This document shows positions 34,490-47,475 of a DNA stretch of 64,000 bases, piece after piece; positions within the stretch are counted from its first letter, which is position 1; every line of letters starts with the position of its first letter. The stretch spans positions 2,191,092 through 2,255,091 of the forward strand of contig BCJJ01000003.1 in NCBI GenBank assembly GCA_039545355.1, in the 5' to 3' direction. A program made the position numbers and the translations under genes. Below the pieces are notes generated by a model that was given only the letters and a program-made list of their open reading frames with translations, was not told where the DNA came from and made no database searches. Origin of the DNA: Trichosporon coremiiforme (lineage: Eukaryota > Basidiomycota > Tremellomycetes > Trichosporonales > Trichosporonaceae).

Positions 34490-36248
34490 TTAGACGAAGG
34501 TAGCAGCGCGGCTCGACTTGGCGCGAAGCCACGGCCCATACTTCCAAAGCACGAATGGAATGGGGATGAAGGCAACCGAGATGAAGCCCATGAGGGAGTT
34601 TCCCCAGTCGATGCCGAGATTGTTGAACAGGGGGCGGGCGACAATGGGCATAGCGGCGCCCATCATGGAGCGGACAAAGTCGTTACTGGCGAGAGCGGAG
34701 GCGGGGCAGTTCGGATACGCAATGGCCATGTAGGAGAGGTAGGGGATGAAGGACCAGCAGTCTGCGAGGCCGAAAATGGCCGAGGCGATCGTGGGCGAGA
34801 TCCAGTGGGTGCGGTTTGCGCTCCACGCAAACCAGAACAGGCAGATTGGGTAGCAGAACGCCCCTGGAAGAGAGAGGGGGAGGTAGTCCTCGGGCTGCAG
34901 CTGGCGCCCCTCGCGCCGCGCACGCACGAAGCGCGGCTCCCACCACACCCGGCTCCAGATCACGTACACGACGTAGCTCGCCATGCCGCCAATCGTGAGC
35001 GCGATGAATGGCAGTCCGCTCAGGCCAATGTTCCACCCGTACCCCTTCCAGTGCTCGTTGCCCACGCCAAAGACCATGGGGAACGTCTCAAAGTAGGAGT
35101 ACAGGATGGCGTACGTGAGACCCTGGTACAGGTCGATGGCGAGCACAATAGGTTCCGCGACAGTGAGGACCATGGGCCTCACGAGGGCCTCGTACAGTTC
35201 GTGGCCCAATGTCTTCTCCTTGGCCGTAATCTCGCACGCGGCGTGGTAACTCTGGTCGCCTGTCATCTTTCTGAGTCTAGCGGCACGGCGGTACAGGATA
35301 TTGTCCGCGTTCGTCTCTGGCAGGCCGAAGAAGATGAGCAGCAGCGCCGCGCCCGCGATCATGAGCATGATCCAGAACGACCACCGCCACCCCCTGTTCA
35401 TGATTGCGAAGCCGGCGATGAACGGCGCCGTGGCCGGCGCCACGCCGAGGGCGACGCCGTACAGACCCATGGCGTACCCGAGCTTGCGGTCTGAGAAGAC
35501 GTCGGCGAGCGTCGCTCCTCCAGTAGCGAGGGGGGGAGAACCCATGAATCCGGCAAGGAAGCGGAGCACACAAAGGCCCGCAAAGTTCTCGACGAGCGCA
35601 GAGGGGATCTGCAGGATGAAGAAGATGAAGAGGCTGAGGACGTAGGGCGGGTTACGTCCGATGCTGGCCATCTCGGAGAGGGGGCTCAGGAACAACGGCC
35701 CCACAGCGTATCCAACGACGAAGAGCGTGATGCTCAGCGTCGCCACGATCTCGGCGACGTGGAATTCCTCCGCGACCTCGTGAATGCCCAAGGCCACGAT
35801 GGACGAGCCGGCATAGATCGCAAACGTGTAGAACATGATGACGGCGACGATCCAGCATTTCAGCCTGAAGCTCCAGTTCTGCGGGTTGGCCGGGTCCTCG
35901 GGGCCGTACCACGAGACAATCTTGACGCCGTCGGGGACGACGGGGAGCTTTGTTTGTCTGTCGTCGTGCCACGAGATCTTCTCGTCGGCGTCGCCTATTG
36001 TCGTCTCGAGCGAGCAGGCACTGGGTGGGGAAGTAGGCCCCGGCGCACGGGGCAGCGGGGGCTTCGGCTCCTCGTCGCACTGGATGGGGGGCACGATGAA
36101 GCCGGCCTTCTCCTCGGCATACGGGAAAGCGGAGGGCTTGACGAGCCGCACGAGCCGTCCGAATGTCTTGTACCGTCAGTCTTTGCGCCACAACTTCTCA
36201 GCGGGGGCAACTCACAGTCTCACGGACAAAGGAGCTCCACCGAGCCAT
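34490..36248 (-). CDS. MFS transporter, DHA1 (drug:H+ antiporter-1) type
   Basis: Exon 1 (36248-36216, 11 codons) and exon 2 (36166-34490) give 569 residues. After about 115 hydrophilic residues come twelve predicted membrane helices with a central cytosolic loop (RRAARLRKMTGDQSYHAACEI). Features match the fungal DHA1 polyamine/multidrug group: PANPQNWSFRLKCW before helix 1, a motif-A variant after helix 2 (PLSEMASIGRNPPY), RFLAGFMGSPPLATGGA in helix 4 and NRGWRWSFWIMLMIAGA before helix 6. It most likely exports small toxic compounds or polyamines at the plasma membrane; the substrate cannot be inferred. A TATA box and eight TGACGACC elements lie upstream, suggesting inducible expression. Confidence 0.88.
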
Positions 36249-36354
36249 GGTTGTCTGTTTCGTTGAAAGAGTCGTCGAACTGTCGGAGCAGGTGCAACTT
36301 CCGGTATGTGTATGTGGGTGTAGTAGCTCTGAACTGCCGCGGACGTCCCGATAC

Positions 36355-36362
36355 TTTTTATA
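36355..36362 (-). promoter_or_regulatory. TATA box of the MFS transporter
   Basis: TATAAAAA on the minus strand, about 107 bp upstream of the transporter ATG at 36248. TATA-containing promoters in fungi are commonly the inducible ones. Confidence 0.5.
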
Positions 36363-36552
36363 TCATGGGCACATGCTTCATGCTTTGCTTGCAAACTTGG
36401 GAGCCGCGCCGCGCGCCGAGAAACACAAGCATGCGCCGACAACGGGATGTGACGGTATGCGGCCCGAGGCTTAGCACCAGAGATGAGGCAGAACTGGCGT
36501 CGGGACCCTGCACCTCGCCTGCGCCGCGGAGATACGACGCTGACCGAACCAG

Positions 36553-36927
36553 TGACGACCAAGATTATACGGCTTACACTATATGACGACCCTGGGTCAG
36601 TCTGCCTGGGCAATGCAATTCTACCGATGGACGAGCGGTACGGTGAGCATTTGGGGGAGGAGTTTAGGCAAAACTCCCCGCCCATCAGTCAGCCATGCTT
36701 AGCTTTTGCTCCAGCCACCATCTCGATAGTTGCTCCGGGGTCGTCATTAGGTCGTCACTGCGTGCTATCTTCTGCTCAGCGGTCGTCACTTGGTCGTCAT
36801 TATAACGTCGGTTGGGGAGAACGGTCGTCACTCGATGCTAGACTTTATAAGTGGTGCACGCATGCATGAAAGTACCTGCTGATTAATTCTTTGTCAGGCT
36901 TTGTCAGATACTGCAGTAATGACGACC
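36553..36927. promoter_or_regulatory. Cluster of eight TGACGACC elements
   Basis: The 8-mer TGACGACC, or its complement GGTCGTCA, occurs at 36553, 36584, 36739, 36750, 36781, 36792, 36823 and 36920: three copies in one orientation, five in the other. Two pairs are spaced 11 bp start to start, about one helical turn. Chance expectation in 375 bp is about 0.01 copies. TGACG is the half-site of many bZIP proteins. The cluster lies 305-680 bp upstream of the transporter and 770-1145 bp upstream of the gene at 37697, so the transporter is the likelier target. Confidence 0.75.
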
Positions 36928-37696
36928 GCTGACTACTCCCCCATGTTCGTCAACAACATCGGCGAGCATGGGCCAGAGGATACGCCACACTTTGTTCGAT
37001 CTTGCAACTGCCCGAGCCAAGCAACGTCCGCAGCGGACTAGAGAGCAGACTCGAAAACTTTGGGCTTAATCAGAAGCACAACTTCCATCTCCGACGTGCG
37101 CGATGCACAGCACTACCTGATGCCAAGACAAGACCAAAAGTCAGGCGACCCGTTGCTGCGCGGGGGCGAGGGGCGTCGCGCGTCGCATGGAGCTCGCGCT
37201 GAGCGAGTTAGACGCGATAGACGACCCACGGGACTCAGGGAAAAAGTCGCCGGAACCCGCGCCGAGCAAAGTGCGGACTTCCCGCTAATCTCCTCACAGC
37301 TCACAGTCCTTGGAGAGACCGTGGGAGACTGTGGACGAGGCAGAGGCTTCCGAGCGGTTGGTCGTGGGAATCTCGGACACCCCGGTCTCTCTCAGGAAAG
37401 CAACACGTGCCCATGACGTCTATGAACACCGAGGCAAGCCCGTATGTCGGCACATCGGTCTCGCATGTTCGGGCCTGGAACCGAGCCCAGCGCCCAGCGA
37501 CAACAACGTCGCCAGAACCAAGCACCAAAGCACCGCGGGCACCGCTTACCGTTATCAGAACCCAGGCTGCGTGTCAGTCTCGGAGTCAGTCTGCCGATCA
37601 CATCCTCACATCCTCTCACCACACATCCTCTCACATCCCGAAGTCCATCTTTACCTCTTCTCTCCTCTTTAAACGTCGAACAGAACACATAACGCA

Positions 37697-38660
37697 ATGG
37701 TCGCCCCTCCCCCCGCTCCTGAGCAGAACAACCTCCCGCCCGAGGGCGGCTTGGTCCAGAACGCCCTCCTCGGCATGAAGTACAAGTATGTCCGTGAGCA
37801 GCCCACCACGCTCGTCGTGACCATCACCCCGCAGGGCAAGGGGCACCCTGTAAGTTTACTCCGCAGGGTCAGCCGGCAGGCCAGCCTGCCCCGCCTCGAC
37901 CTCGCAACCTCGCAATGGCCAAGTAAACTAACAGCAGAACTCGTACCACGTCGTGGACGGCCAGGGCCTGCCCATCATCCAGACCAAGTCGGACGGCTCC
38001 AAGACGAACAGTGAGTGTCTGGTTGCTTTGTTGAAATGAACAGACCGGACAGCGGAAGGGGAGGACGGCGAAAGAATGACATGGAAGCTCGAGGCTCGAG
38101 AACACCCTGCTGACACTGTAGTCATCTTTGACGGCGAGGGCGGCGAGCTCCTCACCATGTCGCCCAACATGATCACGATGCACCACTCGATCTCGGGCAC
38201 GCACGGCGGACAGGACGTGTACAAGGGCTCGGTGCGCTCTGGCTGTAAGTAACTTTGATTGTGGAGGCTCATGAGGCTCATGAGGCTCATGGGGGCTCGT
38301 TTCGAGCTCCGACAGTCCCACAAGCACTACTCGCTCCGCTCGCAGTGCTCTGCTGACGTCCCAGCCGGCGGCGAGTCCGAGTACCGCGCCACATACACGA
38401 ACCACGACACGAACGTGCAGACCGAGGTTGACTTCTACGGCCCCTGGGAGGAGCCCGACGGCAAGATCATCGACCACAGCCGGCAGGACCGCGTGCTCGC
38501 CAACGTGTGTCGCGAGAACATCTTTGACCGCGACACGCCCCGCATCCCCGCCGCGGGGCCGGGGACCGAGTACTTCCTCCAGGTCGTTGCTGGGGTTGAC
38601 CTGGCCAGTGTCGCGACTATTGCGGTTGGGTTTGACATGATTGTCGAGCGCATGAAGTAA
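37697..38660 (+). CDS. LURP-one-related (tubby-like) protein
   Basis: Exons 37697-37849, 37938-38010, 38122-38244 and 38365-38660 sum to 645 nt, 214 residues. The beta-rich sequence fits the LOR family (PF04525): SYHVVDGQGLPIIQTKSDGS, VIFDGEGGELLTM, VYKGSVRSG, a Tyr/Trp-containing strand (VDFYGPWEEPDG) and the C-terminal helix-forming TEYFLQVVAGVDLASVATIAVGFD. The family has a 12-strand barrel around a buried C-terminal helix, shared with tubby and scramblases; its fungal role is unknown. The last intron (120 nt) was set by phase: only the acceptor CTGACGTCCCAG at 38364 restores the frame. That intron holds three tandem copies of GAGGCTCAT. Confidence 0.72.
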
Positions 38661-38750
38661 TTTGGGATGGTACACACAGTATGCAGAAGTCTATCTTGAT
38701 CTTGGAGGTCTAGTTGTTGATGGTGGTGGGAGTTGTGAATGGTGGTGAGG

Positions 38751-39917
38751 TTACTGCTCGACGAGCCAGGCGCGCCACTCCTTATCGGCGAGGATGCTCC
38801 GTACACGCGCCTCGAGCCATTCCGTGTTGCCCCAGAATCCCCAGGAGGCTTGGAAACGACACCAGTCGACCAGGGCCGTCTCCCAGTGCCGCTTAAACTC
38901 GTCCCAAGGGTACGCCTCCTCACTCATGCCCCATTTCTTGCCGTTCTCGAGCAGTGCCAGTCTGTACTCCTCGAGCAGTCTCCTCTCGCGGTCCGTCATG
39001 TCGAGCTTGTCTCCAACGTGTCGATCGGGCACGATCATGGCGAGCGGGATTGAGCACGTGAACAGCTTTGCGAGGTCGCAAGCGCCAAGCCCGAGGCCGA
39101 CGTACTGAAAGTCGAAGAAGGCTGCCCTGTTCTGATCCGAGGTAGTGAAGAGGTTCTCGCTCTTGACGTCGCCGTGTATGAGTGTCTCGGCAGCTCGGCC
39201 CTTCGCCTCGAGCACGCCAGCAACCCGTTCGGCCACGTTGATCCCGTCACTATCTTCCGTGCAGAAGGCGTTGGCCCACTCGCCCCCCTCGTCTGCGAGA
39301 TTGGCCAGTTCTCCCCTTCGCGTAGCGAGGTACGTGTATCCTCCGTTCAGCCAGAGTTTCTTGCCCTCCGGCTTCGTCTCCTCGAGCGGCGGGCGGACAA
39401 ACTCGTGCGTCTTTGCCGGGAAGAGCTGTCGGCTATTCCCGTGGAACTCGCCGAGCCAGCGGAGCGCAGCCCCGACCTGCTTCTCGGTCAGGTAGGCGCG
39501 CTTCTCGCCCGCGAGTGGGAAGGTGACGCTGAGGTCTTCGAGGAGGAGCGCGAGCGTGCCTTCCAACTCGGGGTGCTGGCCATCAATGCCCGCAACGGCG
39601 AGACAGTCGGCAACCGTAGCCTTGGTGCAGACGGAGGGCGCGACGTGGACGTAGAAGTACTGCTCGACGCGGTACGAGAGCATCTTGCGCAGGTGCCCTT
39701 CGTCGGCATCGCTGACTGGCGGCGGGGAGATGAGCTTGAGCACTAGACGGCGCTGGTCCCGCCCTTTCTTCGCGACGACGGAGCAGACGTGGCCGTACCC
39801 AGCCCACAGGGTTTGGAGCTCGCGCAAGGAGACGACCTCGTATCCGAGAGGCTGGAGGAGGAGCTCGGCAACGCGGCGCGGTGTCGGCGCAGAGTTGCGG
39901 GAGGACTGGCGCGGCAT
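38751..39917 (-). CDS. APH/CHK-like small-molecule kinase
   Basis: Single open frame of 388 codons without introns, unusual in this neighbourhood. The N-lobe has LVLKLISPP (candidate ATP-binding Lys) and LALLLEDLSV. The C-lobe has LIHGDVKSENLF (catalytic Asp in the HxD loop) and AAFFDFQYVGLGLGACDLAKL (metal-binding DFQ in place of DFG), as in aminoglycoside-phosphotransferase-fold and CHK/EcKinase-like enzymes. It should phosphorylate a small hydroxylated metabolite rather than protein. The substrate is unknown. The start ATG at 39917 leads into a basic, Ser/Pro-rich N-terminus. It is convergent with the LURP-one-like gene, with 90 bp between stops. Confidence 0.78.
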   Translation of the reverse strand: MPRQSSRNSAPTPRRVAELLLQPLGYEVVSLRELQTLWAGYGHVCSVVAKKGRDQRRLVLKLISPPPVSDADEGHLRKMLSYRVEQYFYVHVAPSVCTKATVADCLAVAGIDGQHPELEGTLALLLEDLSVTFPLAGEKRAYLTEKQVGAALRWLGEFHGNSRQLFPAKTHEFVRPPLEETKPEGKKLWLNGGYTYLATRRGELANLADEGGEWANAFCTEDSDGINVAERVAGVLEAKGRAAETLIHGDVKSENLFTTSDQNRAAFFDFQYVGLGLGACDLAKLFTCSIPLAMIVPDRHVGDKLDMTDRERRLLEEYRLALLENGKKWGMSEEAYPWDEFKRHWETALVDWCRFQASWGFWGNTEWLEARVRSILADKEWRAWLVEQ

Positions 39918-40308
39918 CGTCGGGCTGTCGTCGGTTGTTTGGGCGGCGTGAAGTGACGAGTTTGGCGCCGAGAGAGGGACCGATAAGGAAGGAGGGAATT
40001 AATTGATAAGGAGTGTAGGACCATGGCAGAAAGTCGGTGACCTGTCGACGGTCGATGCGGCGCATGCACTGATATCGCGGCGGTCGGAACCAAATAAACA
40101 ATGTGGCGATCCGGCGTCCATGCTGTCCCATGTTTCGTCTTCGGACGACACGGACGAGGGCGCACATGCACACAGACGGGGGTATATCCAAGTCAGCATC
40201 AGTCCTATGCTCCTCCCGCCCCTTTCCTCATCCTTTCTCTCCTCGTGACACCGGCGTCCTTCACCAAACTCCTTCAGTCACAATGTGCCCTCCACACACT
40301 CGCTCATC
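39918..40308. other. Divergent promoter between the APH-like kinase and gene C
   Basis: 391 bp between divergent start codons. No further gene or clear motif seen. Confidence 0.45.
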
Positions 40309-41105
40309 ATGGACGCCGCTGAGTCTGGGTTGACGAACATCACGTCCAGCTCTGCGTCCGAGTCGATGGCTTCTTCCGAAGACGCCTCAGTGCAGCCCGA
40401 GTGTGAGCTACGAACCCACCATGGTATCTGACCCCAGTCCGACGGATATTCGAACCCCGCCAGGCTCGCGGATACAGTCTAGTCGCGCCGACACAGGCTG
40501 AGGACCTCCGTCCCGTTCGACGCTCACCACCACCTCTTTCCCCGCCTCATCAGCCCAAGTCGCTAGTGACGAAGCGACGCCCCTCTCCAGTGGTTGAGGA
40601 GAGCAACAACGACATCGTGATCATCAGCGAGTCACCTCCCGTCAAATCCCCCAAGCGCCAGCGACCGAATGCAGTGAGCAAGAGTCTGATCCGGGGTGGT
40701 GCCCGTGCAACCCCCTCATCGGTCCCAAGCACGCCGCTGCGCGAAATCTCCCCGACGTTGTCGCCTCTCTCTCTATCCAACGCCCACCCATCAGACAACC
40801 CCTCCCGCTCGCTCATCAGCCGTGGGGTGCGCGTCCTCCCCCCCCCGACGTGCGCTATCGCATCGCCCGTAAGCTAGCTTCTTGAAGCAGACGAGCTGAC
40901 GCCAGACCTCGTGCATGGCGACGCTAGGGGCAACGACGTACGGCCTCTCGCGCATATCTCGAGGGTGCGCCCCGAACTCAGCGGGTGGGAGGAGGTCACG
41001 CGCTACGTTGGCGCGCGGCCCGAGGACGCCGAACGTGTCCGCCAGGCGACGGGGGCGTACATGCGGGACGGGGCGAGGCGGGCGCGAGATGCTGGCATCT
41101 TGTAA
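40309..41105 (+). pseudogene. Family A/B/C member C, frame interrupted at a C9 tract
   Basis: Exons 40309-40402, 40438-40868 and 40906-41105 by splice consensus; introns 35 and 37 nt. The first part reads as a disordered Ser/Pro protein with KRRPSPVVEESNNDIVIIS and SPPVKSPKRQRP, like genes A and B. Exon 3 reads HGDARGNDVRPLAHI then LSGWEEVTRYVG and ERVRQATGAY, matching the W-x2-V-x4-G-x8-VR spacing of A and B. The two parts are in different frames: the exon sum is 725 nt, one base short of a multiple of three. The shift falls at the nine C at 40838-40846, after which the second frame reads DVRYRIA up to the phase-1 intron shared with A and B. Either the assembly lacks one C or the gene is truly broken. 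Only a short alternative C-terminus results if read as given. Confidence 0.6.
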
Positions 41106-41268
41106 CCACACCAGTCTACCCATTTGCCTACCCATATACCTGTCCTCCCCAGTTGTAGCCGAACCATCCCGTCCGCTCCTCGAAGTCTAAAACTGTAATA
41201 TGCATGCACGGTCATTATGGTGAAGTGAAATGTAGTGGAGTGGGAATAAGTCTATCAAACACTCTATT

Positions 41269-44200
41269 CTAGTTTGAGGAAAGGAACTTTTCGAGACTGT
41301 GACGGGCGCCCGCATCCGCCTTCTCCCAGTACGGACCCAGGCCCTGTCCCTGCGCCGCCGTCAGAGCGTCCATCACGAAGCCGCGCAGCGGGACCGCCCA
41401 CGCGGGGTCGGCGTCTTCGAACGCGCGCCGGCGCGCACCCTCCGGCGTGAGCTCGATCTCGCCCCAGTGCGTCGGGTTGTCGTCCTTCCAGTGGTTCACT
41501 GTCGTCCTGTTCAGTCAGTTGCCGTCGATGAGGGAATACTTACTCAGGACCCGCGCCGTCACCGGGCTGCAGCTCGCCGAGCACGTCGAGGAAGATGTTG
41601 ACTGCGTGTTAGCTCGAGACACGGGAATATAGCTACGGCAGATAGGAGGTTTATGGGAACTCACTGAACTCGCCGTCGAGACGCTCGAGGGCCTGCGTGT
41701 GGCCCGTCGTCAGAAGCGAGCCGGCCGCCATGGCGACGGCCTTGCGCGCGCGCGTTTCGCCAACATAGTCAAAGTTGCGCCACATCGAGTCGAGCGCGTC
41801 CTCGAGCAGCTTGTGGCCGTCGGCCGAGCTCTGGCGCGCCTGCTCAGCCACGAGCTGGAGGTAGATCTGCGGGTCGCGCATCGCGATACGCGAGAGGACG
41901 CTAAGGAATGCAGCAAGCGTCTGGCCCGACGCCTTGTCGTCCTCGAGCGCGTGCAGCGTGAAGGCGAACAGGCCCGACTGGAGGAGCATGCCGGCCAGCT
42001 GGTCCAGGGGGCCGATCTGCACCAACAGCTGGAGCGACTTGAGGATGCGCTGCACGTTCGTCGCGTTCTTGCTCGCTGAGGAGGTCTGGAGCGCCTTCAT
42101 CAGGGACTCGCCCATGGGGCCGCTGTAGTTCTGGGGTCAGCTCAGGAGGGCGGGAAATAGCTTACCTGGACGATGCCCGGCGCATCGAGCATAATGTACG
42201 AGTCGAACAGAGGAAGGAGCTTCGCGATCAGGTCCATGTTCTCGCTGATAGCGCTAAGGAGACCAGGGAAGAGCTTGATCAGGCCAGTCTCGCTCGAGGG
42301 CTGGTACGGCGAGACCGAGTTGTACAGCGCCGTCTGCCACCTGAAGTGTCAGCTAAAGTGAAGCGCATGGTAAGCTCACAGAATAAGACCGTCCTCCTCG
42401 AAGTAGTCCTTGGCAGGGAGCTGCAAGCTCTCCTCGATCAGAGGAATGACGAGCGCCATGAGGTCACCCGACGACTCCTTGGCGGCCTGAATGTCAGCTC
42501 GCTATCACAATCCCGGAAGCTACTCACCGTGACGATCTTAGTCGTCAGAACCACAAGAGACGCCTTGAAGAGCCACTCTCCCTCGAGTCCCGCAGCGTTG
42601 TGCCCTAGATGGTCAGTTGGCGCTTCACAATCAACTCACAAAGTCCTGGGATGGACTGCGCCAGAGTCGGGAGGTAGGGCATGATCTTGCCCTGGACACG
42701 CTCAATGACGACACCGATAGCGTCGTTCACGTAGCGCTTTCCGTCAAGCGTGGACGCTTCGCCGATGAGCTTGATCCTGATTGTCAGTTCAACTCTCTCA
42801 GAACCCAACTCACATCTCCTGCACGGTCTGCTCGAGGTAAGGGAGGAAGTAGGCGACGTCGAGCTCCCAAAGCTGAGGTCAGCGAAAGTCACGCTTTGAG
42901 CACTCACGTCAACACACTCCTTGATCGCAACCGCGGCCGTGAGGTTGACGGCCATGTCCGACGACTCGCCACGCTCAGACAGCAGGTGGAGCAGGATCTG
43001 CCACACAAGCGGGAGCTTGGCGCACTCTTCGTCCGAATAGACCCACTGGCCGATGAGCCAGGCGACACGGCGCTTCAGGATTCGGTGACTGGGGTCAGCT
43101 ACATGAACGATCAATTTAGCACTCACAGAGGGATGCCCTGTCCGAGCCAGTTGCCGACTCCCTGGAGGAAGGCGTTGATGTCGATGGCACCGTGGGTCGC
43201 GAGCGCCCTGCTCAGACGACCGACAGCGCAGTACACGGACTCCTTACGCAGAATGCTCGGGAGGTCGTTCGGCGGAAGGGCTAATGTCAGCTCGCGGATA
43301 GTATCATGGAAGCTCACCTTCAGCCTCGGCCAGGATCTTGACCATCTCCGGCTCGATCGGCTTGCGGTCGGCCGGGAGGTGACGACACGCGTTGTTCAGG
43401 GCGATCAGAACACGCTCAGCGCACGGACGGAACTCGAAGGCCCAGGCCTCCTCGTCGTTGTTCTCGGCAATCAGCCACTCTTCAGGCTCGTCCTCCAGCG
43501 CCTCGAGGTCGGTAGAGGTCAGAGGCAGGAGCTTGTCGACGAGGAGGTGGAGGGCGGTGAGAATGAACTCGGAGGTGAAGACTGGTGTCAGTTATTGAAG
43601 ACAAGGTAAACTTACTGCCGGGGTGGTCAACGGCGAGGATGGGGAGAATGTCCTTGAACAGGAGCATGCCAAGGAGCAGGAAACGCTTCGGGTAGGGGTT
43701 GTCGTCAGAGTCTGCCGTTAGCTGAGTGGAAGCCCTCGAAGCTCACCATCGTTGGAGATCGCGCCGTCGCTTCCTGCCATGACGCCTCCGACCGCACTCC
43801 ACCACCAACCGACCGCCTCAGTGGCACCCTGCAGCTGGCACCACCGCTTCGGGTCCGTCGCGATCATGACACGCCACCACTTTCCGATCGCGCGCAGACT
43901 CTTGATGAGCGACTTCAGGAGCTTGTTGTAATCGGCGGACTTGGGGTTCGGCGGGTTCTGGAGCAGACGCAGGCGGTGTTCCTGGATGATCGGGGCGAAG
44001 GTGACCGAGTGCTGAAGCAGGACGCGGATCTGGAGTTAGCTGGACGACCTCCTCAGGCTAGCTTACATGCTCGAGTCCCTGAGGAGACTGCAGGTTCTTG
44101 GCCTTGCCCCAGTGCCACTGAGAGAAGCGGGCCATGATCTTGAACGCGTAGCGGCCAGCCTCGGAGATGACCCAATCGGTGTCGCCGGCACGCTCGCGGT

Positions 44201-44876
44201 TGGACCAGATCTCGAGCACCTTGCCGACGGGGGCGACAAAGGCGTTCTCGAGGCTCTGCATGACCTGCTGTCCCGCAGCAAGCTTGACGGTGCGCCACTC
44301 CTTGACCAGGGCATTGATCGTCCAGAGCGTGTTGAGGAGGACTGTGGCGGTGGAGGTCCCCGGGGCGGCGGCGTTGGGCGACGCCTCGAGCTGGGAGATG
44401 CAGGTGAGGAGAGGGTTGAGGAGGAGTTCAGGGAGGTTGGGGAAGACCTTCGGGTACTCGATGCGGGCGATGGAGACGAGGAGGTTGAGCTGCGGCTTGG
44501 CGATCTGTCGCGTCAGCTTTCCAGATGACCTCAACCGCGACCTCCACTTTCGAGATTAGCTCTGTCAACTCACCGCAACATCAGGCTCCTCGAGGAAGAA
44601 GAAGAGACGCTCGCGAACCTCGGGCTTGCGCGCCTCGGGGATGAGAGCCTTGCTGCGCCACTTGTTCTTCATCTCGCGTCCGGTGATGACGGAGGCGAGC
44701 AGACGCTCCGGCTGGGACAGGGACCGATCGGCGGCGAAGGTTTGCAGGGCGACATAGAACTCGGGCTCCTTGAAGAGGTTGGTGAGGGTCTGCTGGTCAC
44801 GAACATAGTCCTCGTTCGAGCGGGGGTTGACGATCGAGTGGAGGAGACCACGGAGGTCGCTGTTCGGGGCCGCCAT
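41269..44876 (-). CDS. Importin-11/Kap120-like karyopherin
   Basis: About fifteen exons with introns of about 40-55 nt encode roughly 980 residues of continuous HEAT-repeat-like helices. The N-terminus starts MAAPNSDLRGLLHSIVNP and has the importin-beta features: QPERLLASVITGREMKNKWR (family pattern around the FK/KxxWR motif), EARKPEVRERLFFFLEEPDV and LLVSIARIEYPKVFPNLPELL. The ARIEYPKVFPNL segment resembles the ArLDxPxxWPxL of importin-11 and Kap120. Such receptors carry ribosomal proteins and ubiquitin-conjugating enzymes into the nucleus with Ran. The subfamily call is moderate; another karyopherin is possible. The C-terminal exon ends LEKFLSSN. It is divergent from TRM61, with 237 bp between start codons. 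Confidence 0.75.
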
Positions 44877-45113
44877 GTTGACCCAAGCACTGGAGAGGAC
44901 GGGGTGTGATCTGGACAAGATCAAAACACGGGCCACCACACTCACCGTAGACCTCGCGCTCGTCGGTCTCGGTGCCGCCTCGACCCTGATAAGGAAATTT
45001 CGGCGACACGTATTTGATTGCAACCACGTGGTGGCGCGTCACAAAGTTCGCGAGAGGGACGAGAAATGTTCAGAGGTCGCCGCCAGGCTCGATCAACCCG
45101 ATCAACAATAACC

Positions 45114-46703
<1,590 letters not shown>

Positions 46704-47443
46704 TGGCTTTGATAGGGGCGGCAGAGCCGTGGAAGCTTATGCGTCTAAGGTTTCGCGGAAAAATGGCTGCGAAAGGGGGATCTGCATCTGCAACTGCGGC
46801 GCGCAGTGCCGGGCCGGCGGTGCCGAAGGTTAGTGAGCGGCGCACGGCGCCCGCTAGCGTCGGCTAGAAAACTTGTACACATTTTTGACACAATGCATAG
46901 ATGTTCAGGCGACCAAAGCTGCTGGCGCACGAGCAAGTTGAAGTGCCATTCAATGTAGAGATCTGACGGGCCATGGCGGGGCGCGGATCCTTGATTGGTA
47001 GGCTGCGGAGGGACGCCCTGAGAGCCAGGCGCAGCGTTGAGTGGATGGATGCATAGGGGCACAAGTTAGGCGTAGGGCAGAGGGCAGCGCCGCACCTATA
47101 AGTACGTACATGAACCCTCATATCCGTCTGTCCGGATCTTTGCGAGTTAGCTTGGCGTGATCCTTTGGGTCCCTCAGGCTCGCTGGCTCTGTTGGACAGG
47201 CTGGATTTCCGGGCAGAAGTGGGGTCGGTGTTATCAGATTGCGATTGAGGGGGGTGACATGTGGCGCTGTGGGTGTTTGCAGCGGGAATGCATCGATACG
47301 CGCTGGCAGAAGGGTATAACCGGTTGCAAGGCCGGTGTCGCGGTGTCGCGGTGTCGCGGTCTCGGGTAAGCAAGGAGGAGAGAGGACAGGGGTGATGCAT
47401 GAGATGCAGACGCGTGATGCAGTACTATCCAGGGTAAGGGGGA

Positions 47444-47475
<32 letters not shown>

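Noticed and set aside
47335..47474. Short tandem repeats considered as a CRISPR-like array or satellite
   Set aside because: Units are 8 bp, adjacent and without spacers; simple microsatellite-type sequence in a eukaryotic intergenic region.
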